A DNA stretch of 64,000 bases from JBGTFE01 sp049799955 (GTDB lineage Bacteria > Acidobacteriota > Blastocatellia > Pyrinomonadales > Pyrinomonadaceae): the NCBI GenBank assembly GCA_049799955.1, contig JBARIW010000041.1:1-64000 (forward strand), read 5' to 3'. This document shows positions 40,714-47,984 of the stretch, in pieces; position 1 is the stretch's first letter; each line of letters starts with the position of its first letter. A model generated the notes under the pieces. The model saw only the letters and a list, made by a program, of their open reading frames with translations. It had not been told where the DNA came from and did not search any database. The position numbers and the translations under genes were made by a program.

Positions 40714-43216
40714 TAATCTGAAAAACACCCTCGTAAAAATTTTATTCACCTTATTTTTTTGCATTCCTTTTTTATGCGATGTTCGCGCGCAAAACTTATC
40801 GGAGACTCATCAAAAAATCAAAACCGCCGTTGAAAACCGCGATTATCAGGCGGCAATCGGCGAGTTGAAAGCTCTCGAAAAATCCGATAAAAAGATTTTC
40901 GAGCTGAATAATTACGATTATCTGCTGGCGCGAATCGAGGAGAAAACCGGCGATTTTTCCGGCGCGATGGCAAATTATCAAGCCGTTTCCAATCGCAATT
41001 CAATTTTGAAGGAATACGCGCTCTGGCATCTTTCGCAAATTGCGCGAGCGTCGGGAAATCTGGTATTTGAGCGCGTTTATTTGCAGGAAATTTCCGTTTT
41101 CGCGCCCGAAAGTTTATTAAAAAACGCCGTTCAGACGCGAATGGCGCAAAGTTTATTCGAAAGCAAAAATTATGATTCGGTCATTAGTCAATTATCCGTT
41201 GCGCGGAGCGTTGGTCAGTTAAAAGAAAAATCAACTGACAACGGGCTAACCAGAGAAAATCAGGTTTTGCTCGGTCAAGCCTTTCTGCAAAACGGAAACA
41301 CGGACAAAGCGCGGGAAATTTTCACAAAATTGACCGAGAATTTAGCAAATCCCGCGCAGCCGGACGATTTTGCGCTTGCCGCCGTCCGCGTTCTCGACGA
41401 GCTTGACGGCGGACGCGAAAATTTCGGCAAAACCGCGCCGCAGCTTTCCGAAAACGAACATCTGAAACGCGCTTCGATTTATCATTTCAACCGCGATTTT
41501 CCTTTTGCGCGAATGCATTTTCAGGCAGTTGCCGAGCGTTTTCCCGCGAGCGCGAGCGTTGCCAACGCTCTCTATCAAATCGGGCGAACGCACGCGCAGG
41601 AAGGCAATTTCTCGCAGGCGATTGAATGGTTCGAGCGCGTTCAGGCGCAATATTCGGACGAACCCGTTGGCAGAGAAGCTTTGAGCCAGGCGGCATCGGC
41701 TTATTCGCGCGTTCACAAACCAAAGGAAGCCGTTTCGCGTTACCAGAAATTTATCGAAAAATACGCGGACGCCGACAATATCGAACGCGCTTACCTGAAT
41801 ATTATCGACGTTTTGCGCGATTCGGGCGAAGAAACCGAAGCGATGCGGTGGACGCAAAAAACGCAGGAAGCGTTCAAAGGAAGATTACCCGAAGCGCTCG
41901 CGCTTTTCGCTCAGGCGCGGATGCATATCACAAAAAACGAATGGCAAAACGCGCTGAATGATTTGAACACGCTGCAAAACATGCCGGATTTGGGCGGAAC
42001 GCGCGTTCCCGGCGGCACGAATAAGACGGAAATTTCGTATCTGAAAGGCTTTGTTGCCGAGCAGATGCAGAAATACGCGGAAGCGATTGACGCATATCTT
42101 TCGATTCCCGACGGGCGCGGCGAATATTACGGCTGGCGCGCGAACGAAAGGCTGAAAACTCTTGCGACGGAAGAAAAAGCGAAGCCTTTCGTTACGCAAA
42201 AGCTCGGCGAGCTGACCAAAAACATCGAAGGAAGAAACGCCGAAGCGCAGAGAAGCGCCGCGCAATCCGCTTTAAGATTGACGGAAAACGCGGACATCCG
42301 CGCGCGAATGCTGGAAATCGTCAAAAAGGCTTACACGAGCCTGCCCGGTTATCAAAAAATTCCGAGCTTTAAATTGCTGGAAACCGGCAGAAAGGAAGTT
42401 TTAAAGGAAAAACGCGAAAATCAACCGGCAAATTATCATCAGAAATTAGCCGACGAGCTTCTCTTTCTGGGACTTTACGACGAAGCCGCGCCGGAATTGG
42501 AAAGCGGTCAGAGGTCGGAGGTCAGAGGTCAGAATAATTCGGTATCTGACGAGCAAAGCAACAATTCGAAATCCAAAAGTCAAAATTCAAAATCCGACCT
42601 TGATTTTACACTCGCCGTTCTCTATAAGCGCGGCGATATGGCGAATCGCGCCGTTGCGTTTATCGAGCAGGTCTGGAAAAACGTTCCCGCCGATTATCAA
42701 ATCGAGCTTATTCCGCGCGAGCAAATCGAGCTTCTCTATCCTGCGCCTTATGCCGACTCGCTTTTGCAATACGCGCCGGAACGCGGCATCGACGCGCGGT
42801 TTATGCTGTCGATTATGCGCCAGGAATCGCGTTATCGCGCCGACGTAAAATCCTACGCGGCGGCGCGCGGGCTGATGCAGTTTATCTCGACGACTTCGGA
42901 TAAGCTGGCGCAGGAATTGGGGCGTGAAAATTTCCGGCAGGACGAGCTTTATAATCCGCCGACGGCGATTCTTTTCGGCTCGCAGTATCTGGCTGATTTG
43001 TTTCGACAGTTTCCGAACCAGCCGCAGGCGGTCGCGGCAAGCTACAACGGCGGCGAAGACAATATGGCACGCTGGATGTCGCGCTCAAAAAGCACCGAGG
43101 CGGACAGGTATGTGCCGGAAATTGCCTTTTCGCAGTCGAAAGATTACGTTTACAAAGTGATGGCGAATTACCGCGTTTACCAAATGTTTTATGATGAAAG
43201 ATTGAAAGCGAAATAA
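40703..43216 (+). CDS. Soluble lytic murein transglycosylase (Slt70-like) with TPR superhelix
   Basis: 837 residues. Signal peptide to about 28 (LFTLFFCIPFLCDVRAQ). Residues 30-590 are TPR-like repeats (PVGREALSQAASAYSRVHKP, EGNFSQAIEWFERVQAQY). The C-terminal SLT domain (about 690-830) has the catalytic Glu in MLSIMRQESRY (near 708), RGLMQFISTTSDKLA and ASYNGGEDNMARW. It cuts peptidoglycan to 1,6-anhydromuropeptides in the periplasm. Residues about 600-632 (SGQRSEVRGQNNSVS..) are translated heptamer repeats inserted between the two parts. The ATG overlaps the PIN remnant. Confidence 0.9.
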   Translation: MKSSNLKNTLVKILFTLFFCIPFLCDVRAQNLSETHQKIKTAVENRDYQAAIGELKALEKSDKKIFELNNYDYLLARIEEKTGDFSGAMANYQAVSNRNSILKEYALWHLSQIARASGNLVFERVYLQEISVFAPESLLKNAVQTRMAQSLFESKNYDSVISQLSVARSVGQLKEKSTDNGLTRENQVLLGQAFLQNGNTDKAREIFTKLTENLANPAQPDDFALAAVRVLDELDGGRENFGKTAPQLSENEHLKRASIYHFNRDFPFARMHFQAVAERFPASASVANALYQIGRTHAQEGNFSQAIEWFERVQAQYSDEPVGREALSQAASAYSRVHKPKEAVSRYQKFIEKYADADNIERAYLNIIDVLRDSGEETEAMRWTQKTQEAFKGRLPEALALFAQARMHITKNEWQNALNDLNTLQNMPDLGGTRVPGGTNKTEISYLKGFVAEQMQKYAEAIDAYLSIPDGRGEYYGWRANERLKTLATEEKAKPFVTQKLGELTKNIEGRNAEAQRSAAQSALRLTENADIRARMLEIVKKAYTSLPGYQKIPSFKLLETGRKEVLKEKRENQPANYHQKLADELLFLGLYDEAAPELESGQRSEVRGQNNSVSDEQSNNSKSKSQNSKSDLDFTLAVLYKRGDMANRAVAFIEQVWKNVPADYQIELIPREQIELLYPAPYADSLLQYAPERGIDARFMLSIMRQESRYRADVKSYAAARGLMQFISTTSDKLAQELGRENFRQDELYNPPTAILFGSQYLADLFRQFPNQPQAVAASYNGGEDNMARWMSRSKSTEADRYVPEIAFSQSKDYVYKVMANYRVYQMFYDERLKAK
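42504..42600 (+). repeat. Two 7-base repeat tracts in frame within the transglycosylase gene
   Basis: GGTCAGA, GGTCGGA, GGTCAGA, GGTCAGA (from about 42508) and, after a 30-base break, AATCCAA, AAGTCAA, AATTCAA, AATCCGA. The first is the GGTCAGT type found between oppA and oppB, the second the ATTCAA type found at 47867 and 62602. They encode a polar Ser/Asn/Lys/Gln linker. Confidence 0.85.
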
Positions 43217-43225
43217 AAATTCGCA

Positions 43226-43470
43226 ATGCGCAGTAATTTTTTAGGATGAGCGCCGTGAAATTAAAATGAGCGGAACATTCTTCCGGCGAGCATAAAAGAT
43301 ATGAGAATAAGCAAAATCTTTTTCCAATGAGCGGAAAATATATCAAGATGAGCAATATATTTTCTCGATGAGCAATACAAATGTTCTGATGAGCATTTAT
43401 TTTTTACGATGAGCGATACGAGTGTCTCGATGAGTGGTGTTTTTTTGCAATGAGCAAATAAACTCTCCGG
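43226..43470 (+). repeat. Degenerate tandem array, alternating 20/21-base period (array 2)
   Basis: ATGAGC-like anchors lie at 43226, 43246, 43266, 43286, 43307, 43327, 43348, 43368, 43389, 43409, 43430 and 43450: steps 20, 20, 20, 21, 20, 21, 20, 21, 20, 21, 20. The mean is 20.4 bases. Only the ATGAGC part is conserved; the remainder is AT-rich and variable. It lies between the transglycosylase stop and the Sco gene. The mixed period rules out a repeated peptide. Confidence 0.85.
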
Positions 43471-43549
43471 TAATCCCCTCGAATTAGGGAGAATGCAAAC
43501 ATTGTCTGAAATTAGCATTGGGGCGAGACCGTTTCACGATTATTTTAAT

Positions 43550-44440
43550 ATGAAAAAAGCTATTTTACTTTTAATTTTCACCGTTTTATTCGCATCCGCC
43601 TGCCCGAAATCGCAGTCGCAAAACAAAGAGGCTTCGGCTGATGCGAAGCGTTATCCGCTAAGAGGAAAGGTCGTCGCCGTTGACCGTACGAAGAAGGAAG
43701 CGACCATCGCGCACGACGAAATTCCGGGTTATATGGACGCGATGACGATGCCTTTTCCAATCCACGCCGATTGGATTTGGGACGATTTGACGAAAGATTC
43801 GGAAATCCGCGCCGAGCTTGTCGTTGATAAAGACGGTTACTGGCTGGAAAATATCGGCATCGTCGCCGCGCCGAATCCGAATCAGCCCGCGCCGACGCCG
43901 AACGAAAATTTCGCGCAAATCGGCAAGGAAATTCCTGATTTTACTCTGACAAATCAGGACGGCAAACGCTTTTCGATAAAAGATTATCGCGGCAAGGCTT
44001 TGGCAATTACATTTATTTATACGAAATGTCCTTTGCCGAATTACTGCATTTTGATGTCGAAACATTTTTCCGATTTGGCGAATCAATTAGACGCAAATGC
44101 CGAATTAAAAGATAAAATCCGGCTCTTGAGCATCTCGTTCGACCCGAAAACCGACACGCCCGCAAAGCTCAGACAATACGGGCAGGGATATTTGGGCAAC
44201 GCCGCCAAGCCAGATTTTACGGTCTGGCAGCTCGCGGTCGGCTCGGAAAAGGAAGTCAGAGACGTGGCTGACTTTTTCGGTCTGCGCTACGAAGTTTCGC
44301 CCGACGATAAAGAACAGTTTAACCATTCGCTTCGCACGGCGGTCATCGCGCCCGACGGAAAGGTCGTGAAAATCTTTGCCGGAAACGAATGGACGCCGAA
44401 TGATTTGCTGCGCGAGTTGCAGGCGACTTTGAAACAGTAG
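43550..44440 (+). CDS. Copper-related lipoprotein: CusF-like domain fused to SCO1/SenC domain
   Basis: About 296 residues from ATG 43550, which begins the lipoprotein signal with lipobox FASAC; the frame to 43493 is longer but without signal features. Residues 35-110 (LRGKVVAVDRTKKEATIAHD, then PGYMDAMTMPFPI) are CusF-like, with Met/His residues that bind Cu(I) in relatives. The thioredoxin-fold SCO domain follows (DFTLTNQDGKRFSIKDYRGK) with Cys pair TKCPLPNYC and the distal His in FNHSLRTAVIAPDG. The Cys spacing (5 residues) is wider than the CxxxC of classical Sco1. Likely delivers copper to cytochrome oxidase. Confidence 0.88.
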   Translation: MKKAILLLIFTVLFASACPKSQSQNKEASADAKRYPLRGKVVAVDRTKKEATIAHDEIPGYMDAMTMPFPIHADWIWDDLTKDSEIRAELVVDKDGYWLENIGIVAAPNPNQPAPTPNENFAQIGKEIPDFTLTNQDGKRFSIKDYRGKALAITFIYTKCPLPNYCILMSKHFSDLANQLDANAELKDKIRLLSISFDPKTDTPAKLRQYGQGYLGNAAKPDFTVWQLAVGSEKEVRDVADFFGLRYEVSPDDKEQFNHSLRTAVIAPDGKVVKIFAGNEWTPNDLLRELQATLKQ

Positions 44441-45159
44441 TGAACGACTCTGACAAACTCTTAAATTTTGTCGAATGGGACGTGCGAAACTGGTCGGGCG
44501 CGCTGGATTTCTGGCTGGCGAATTCCAGACAAAATCTTGCAGACTGCCGCGTTTTGGAAATCGGCACAAATTTCGGCGGGCTGTCGCTGTGGCTGGCTTC
44601 AAAGGGCGCGCGCGTCGTCTGCTCGGACATGAACGAACCGAGAGAAGAAGCGAAACTTCGGCACAAAACAGGCGGCGTCTCTCATTTAATCGAATACGAG
44701 GCTATCGACGCGGCGAACATTCCATATCAGAATCATTTTGACATCATCGTTTTCAAATCCGTTCTGGGCGCAATCGGAAGTCGCGGCGATATTGTCGAAG
44801 GACTAGGAAGCGGCGGCGATAAAAGCCTGCAAGCCAAAGCCGTCGGCGAAATGCACAAAGCGCTGAAAACGGGCGGCGAATTGTTCTTCGCCGAAAATCT
44901 GGTCGCTTCGCCCGTTCACGTATTTTTTCGGCGGCAAATGGTCAAATGGGGCGCAATGTGGCGCTACGTTACGATTGAAGAAATGAAAGAGTTCCTGTCG
45001 CCGTTTTCGGAAGTAAAGCTTCGCGCAAACGGTTTTGCCGGAACCTTCGGAAGAACCGAAACGCAGCGAAATTTGCTCGGACGCTTTGACCGGATATTTT
45101 TCGACCGCGTGATGCCGGACAGTTGGAAATATATTATTTCGGGCGTGGCGAGAAAATAG
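44440..45159 (+). CDS. Class I SAM-dependent methyltransferase
   Basis: 239 residues with a GTG start that overlaps the last base of the Sco stop codon, indicating translational coupling. CRVLEIGTNFGGLSLWLASK is SAM motif I, VVCSDMNEP the acidic loop and LKTGGELFFAEN the post-motif strand. The rest (PVHVFFRRQMVKWGAMWRYV) suggests a lipid- or membrane-related substrate, but this is a guess. Substrate unknown. Confidence 0.85.
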   Translation: MNDSDKLLNFVEWDVRNWSGALDFWLANSRQNLADCRVLEIGTNFGGLSLWLASKGARVVCSDMNEPREEAKLRHKTGGVSHLIEYEAIDAANIPYQNHFDIIVFKSVLGAIGSRGDIVEGLGSGGDKSLQAKAVGEMHKALKTGGELFFAENLVASPVHVFFRRQMVKWGAMWRYVTIEEMKEFLSPFSEVKLRANGFAGTFGRTETQRNLLGRFDRIFFDRVMPDSWKYIISGVARK

Positions 45160-45160
45160 T

Positions 45161-46510
45161 TTAAGCCTTCATCTTTCGCGCGATTTCTTTCATTCTCGCT
45201 TTCAGTTCTACTTCGTCAATAATTTTCGCCTCGCCGTCGCGATAGATTTCCCTGCCCGCAACCATCGTCATTTTCACGTCGCGCGCGTTTGAAGCGAAAA
45301 GCAAGGCGGAATAAACATCGTGAATTGGCATCTGCGCGACGTTTTCGAGCGAAACGGCGATTAAATCGGCTTGCTTTCCCGTTTCAATCGTTCCGGTTTC
45401 CGTCTCCAAACCTAAGGCGCGCGCGCCGCCGAGAGTTGCCGTTTCGATTATCTCCGCCGCGCTTAAAAATCTCTGTCTGCCCGCGCGCGTTCGCGCGGCG
45501 AGCGTCGCAAATCGCGCTTCTTCGAGAATGTCGCAAGTGTTGTTGCTCGCCACCGAATCGCTGCCGAAACTGGTTTTGATTTTTTTATCCAGAAACTTTT
45601 CGAGCGGCGCGATGCCGTGTCCGAATTTGGCGTTTGATTTCGGGCAATGCGCGATGCGCGAATCACTCGCCGAGATTAATTCGATGTCCGTTTCGGAAAC
45701 TTTGACGCAATGCGCGAGAAGCGGTTTTGCCTCTAAAACGCCGATTTTTGCGAGATATTCAACCGGCGTGCAGTTCGGCGCGCACCATTCAAGCCCAAAT
45801 CTGCGATAGATTTCGAGAAAAAATCCTTCGCCGGAAACCAAAAGATTTTGCTCTTCGTCCGATTCGGCGGCGTGAACGGTAATTTTAATATTCTCATCGA
45901 TTGCGTAACCCGCGATTTTTTCAAAAAGCTTTTCGCTGACCGTATAAGGCGAATGAGGCGAAAGTCCAGCTTTGACGAGCGCGGTTTCAGTTTCTCTCAA
46001 TTCCAGAAATTTTTCGTTGAGCCGCGCAAAATCTTCCTCGGCTTTTTCGTTTCCCGGCGAAAACTCGGTTTCCTGAAAAAGGATGCCGCGCAAGCCGTTT
46101 TTTTTGAGCGCTTCAAAGCCCGCTTTGCCGAAACGCCCGATGTCGCCGAAACACGTAACGCCTGCCCGCGCGCCTTCGAGCGCGCCGAACGCGGCGGCAA
46201 TTTCTATATCTTCGTCGGTCAACTTTTCGGCGCGTGTTTTTGTCAAAGTTATCAGCCACGAATAAAAATCGCCGTCGAATTCGTCCAGGAATCCTCGCAT
46301 CGCCGTTATTTCCAGATGCGAGTGCGCGTTGACAAAACCGGGTAAAATTGCCGCTTCGCCAAAATTTTCGTGTTTTGCACCGGGATATGTTTCAAGAATT
46401 TCTTCGCGTTTTCCGACCGCAAGAATCTTATCTTTTTCGATAACGACCGCGCCGTCTTCAACGGGTTCGGCGGAAATCGGCAAAACGTATCCGGCTGAAA
46501 GTATTTGCAT
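45161..46510 (-). CDS. Amidohydrolase, MTA/SAH deaminase-like
   Basis: 449 residues. ILPGFVNAHSHLEITAMRG has the HxH pair, KITVHAAESDEE and LLAHCVKVSE give two further His, and SFGSDSVASNN the catalytic Asp: a complete mononuclear metal site. The family includes 5-methylthioadenosine/S-adenosylhomocysteine deaminase, guanine deaminase-like and triazine hydrolases. The SAM methyltransferase next door (convergent) would fit SAH recycling, but context is weak. The C-terminus restores the beta-sandwich (GTIETGKQADLIAV). Confidence 0.87.
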   Translation of the reverse strand: MQILSAGYVLPISAEPVEDGAVVIEKDKILAVGKREEILETYPGAKHENFGEAAILPGFVNAHSHLEITAMRGFLDEFDGDFYSWLITLTKTRAEKLTDEDIEIAAAFGALEGARAGVTCFGDIGRFGKAGFEALKKNGLRGILFQETEFSPGNEKAEEDFARLNEKFLELRETETALVKAGLSPHSPYTVSEKLFEKIAGYAIDENIKITVHAAESDEEQNLLVSGEGFFLEIYRRFGLEWCAPNCTPVEYLAKIGVLEAKPLLAHCVKVSETDIELISASDSRIAHCPKSNAKFGHGIAPLEKFLDKKIKTSFGSDSVASNNTCDILEEARFATLAARTRAGRQRFLSAAEIIETATLGGARALGLETETGTIETGKQADLIAVSLENVAQMPIHDVYSALLFASNARDVKMTMVAGREIYRDGEAKIIDEVELKARMKEIARKMKA

Positions 46511-46514
46511 AAAG

Positions 46515-46590
46515 TAAAAAGTGAGAAGTGAGAAATGAGAAGTGAGATTTTTTTTCAGTTCTCACTTCTCACCTCTAACGTCTCACCTCA
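46515..46590. repeat. Inverted repeat of 7-base AGTGAGA units
   Basis: Left arm: AGTGAGA, AGTGAGA, AATGAGA, AGTGAGA (46518-46547); right arm: complementary units at 46557-46590. It fills the gap between the amidohydrolase start (46510) and the next gene, whose TGA stop (46588-46590) is within the last unit. Confidence 0.9.
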
Positions 46591-47145
46591 ATTAGTTCTG
46601 TATCTTTCCAAAATCGAGGAAACGTAAGCTTTTGTCGAAGGAATATTGATTTGCGCGATAAAATCCTGCTCGCTCATCTGCGCGGCGTTTAATTTACTCC
46701 ATTCTTCGACGCGGCTCGCGCCGGCGTTGTATGCGGCGAGCGTCATCGCCGTCTCTGCGGGAAACCCGCGATAATTTTCGCGCATTTTTTCCAGATACCA
46801 GCAGCCGATTTGAATATTTCTCTCCGGTTCTTTCAAAAATTCGTTGACGTTTCCCGAAGTTTGCGAGACAAATTCCTTAAAGCCCGTTTCCCTCGCCCAT
46901 TCGCGCGCGACCGTCGGCGTAACCTGCATCAAGCCGACTTCTTCGTCCGCGCCGATTTTCCAAGCCTGAAAATATGTTTCCTCGTAAATCACGCTCCAGA
47001 CGAGCTTTTCGTCGAGATGATAAACGCTCGCTTGCCGCGCAATCAGCTCGTCGTAGCGATGAATCCAGTAGCGGTTAAAAAAATAAAGTCCGACCACCGA
47101 GGAAAGCGCGAGAATGATAAAGCTGTAAATTAAATAGCGGCGCAT
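46588..47145 (-). CDS. Membrane-anchored lytic transglycosylase (SLT domain)
   Basis: 185 residues. One N-terminal helix (YLIYSFIILALSSVVGLYFF) is an uncleaved anchor. The SLT domain follows: LVWSVIYEETYFQAWKIG with the catalytic Glu, EEVGLMQVTPTVA and MTLAAYNAGASRVEEW. It cleaves peptidoglycan from the outer face of the membrane, like MltE-type or small Slt enzymes. It is the second such enzyme in this window. Confidence 0.9.
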   Translation of the reverse strand: MRRYLIYSFIILALSSVVGLYFFNRYWIHRYDELIARQASVYHLDEKLVWSVIYEETYFQAWKIGADEEVGLMQVTPTVAREWARETGFKEFVSQTSGNVNEFLKEPERNIQIGCWYLEKMRENYRGFPAETAMTLAAYNAGASRVEEWSKLNAAQMSEQDFIAQINIPSTKAYVSSILERYRTN

Positions 47146-47146
47146 C

Positions 47147-47185
47147 GAGATTTTAGATTTTGGATTTTGGATTTTGGATTTTTTG
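47147..47185. repeat. 7-base direct repeat TTTTGGA at the end of a small gene
   Basis: TTTTAGA, TTTTGGA, TTTTGGA, TTTTGGA, TTTTTTG between the transglycosylase start (47145) and the small ORF whose last codons (KIQNPKSKI) are encoded by the repeat itself. Confidence 0.8.
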
Positions 47186-47347
47186 CTCTTCTTCTTTCTT
47201 TTCGCTCAAATCATAATCGTTTTTATCGTCTGAGAAATTTCCCGAACGAATCATCTCGGCAAATAAATCGACATCATAATCGGCTTCGCGCGACATATCC
47301 TGACGGATTTTCAACAGAACTTCAAGAAATTTCGGGCGGCGATACAT
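47153..47347 (-). CDS. Small protein of unknown function, possible partner of the PIN protein
   Basis: 64 residues: MYRRPKFLEVLLKIRQDMSR then EADYDVDLFAEMIRSGNFSD and a charged tail. It begins 52 bases after the PIN-domain gene, same strand. Similar short KFLEVL..IRQ.M..EADYD proteins occur near PIN proteins as far as I recall, so an antitoxin role is possible. The C-terminal nine residues come from the adjoining heptamer repeat; without it the protein would have ended elsewhere. Confidence 0.6.
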   Translation of the reverse strand: MYRRPKFLEVLLKIRQDMSREADYDVDLFAEMIRSGNFSDDKNDYDLSEKKEEEQKIQNPKSKI

Positions 47348-47398
47348 AGTTTTAATTGTTGATTTTTAATCGCCGCCGCGTCAACCGAAAATGCGGGT

Positions 47399-47857
47399 CT
47401 AACTATGAACGAGAAATTCCGGCGTAACGATTACCGGCGAGAAAAATCCGGCGGCGGTGTTGAAAAGCCGGATTCGCGCCTGCCGACGGACGTTTGCAAG
47501 GTGCCCGAAATTCCACGTAACGAGATAATCAATTTTGTGAAACGATGCGAGCGCGACGTGAAGCGCGTCGGCGATAAATTTCCGGTGAAAAATCCCGCGC
47601 GAAATGTAGCCTTCCGCTAAAATCGCCGCTTCCTCGGCAAATTCAAGCTCGTCGAGCGGTTTGATGAGCTTCAGATAGCCCGTACGGTGCGGTTCCGAGA
47701 CGCGCTCAAGCTCGCGGCGGACGAGAATCGAGCTGAAAGCTTTGTATTCGGAAAGCTCGTGTTCCCACCAGCGAATCGTCAAATCGCGCCGGAAAGGCTC
47801 GCCATTGTCGAGATATGCGCCGACGACGGAGGTTTCTAAGTAGAGGCTTTGTTTCAT
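47399..47857 (-). CDS. PIN-domain protein (VapC-like)
   Basis: 152 residues. SLYLETSVVGAYLDN holds the first acidic residue (Glu in place of the usual Asp before TS), then SSILVRRELERVSEP, KFIADALHVALASFHKIDYL with the Asp of the DALH motif, and LVTWNFGHLAN. This is the layout of PIN ribonucleases of the type seen in cyanobacteria and acidobacteria. The small ORF next in the transcript may be its partner. A toxin role is inferred. Confidence 0.82.
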   Translation of the reverse strand: MKQSLYLETSVVGAYLDNGEPFRRDLTIRWWEHELSEYKAFSSILVRRELERVSEPHRTGYLKLIKPLDELEFAEEAAILAEGYISRGIFHRKFIADALHVALASFHKIDYLVTWNFGHLANVRRQARIRLFNTAAGFFSPVIVTPEFLVHS

Positions 47858-47866
47858 AAATAGAGT

Positions 47867-47984
47867 TTAAGATTCAAGATTCAAAATTCAAAGACAAAAT
47901 CTTGAATCTTAAATCTTAAATCTTGAATCTTAAATTTTGAATTTTGAATTTTGAATCTTAAATCTTGAATCTTGAATCTTGAAC
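47867..47984. repeat. Inverted repeat of 7-base GATTCAA/AATTCAA units
   Basis: Left arm GATTCAA, GATTCAA, AATTCAA (47871-47893), then a long right arm of about 11 complementary units (CTTGAAT, CTTAAAT, TTTGAAT) ending exactly before the stop codon of the retropepsin gene (47985-47987). The arms are unequal, so it could form several alternative hairpins. Confidence 0.9.
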
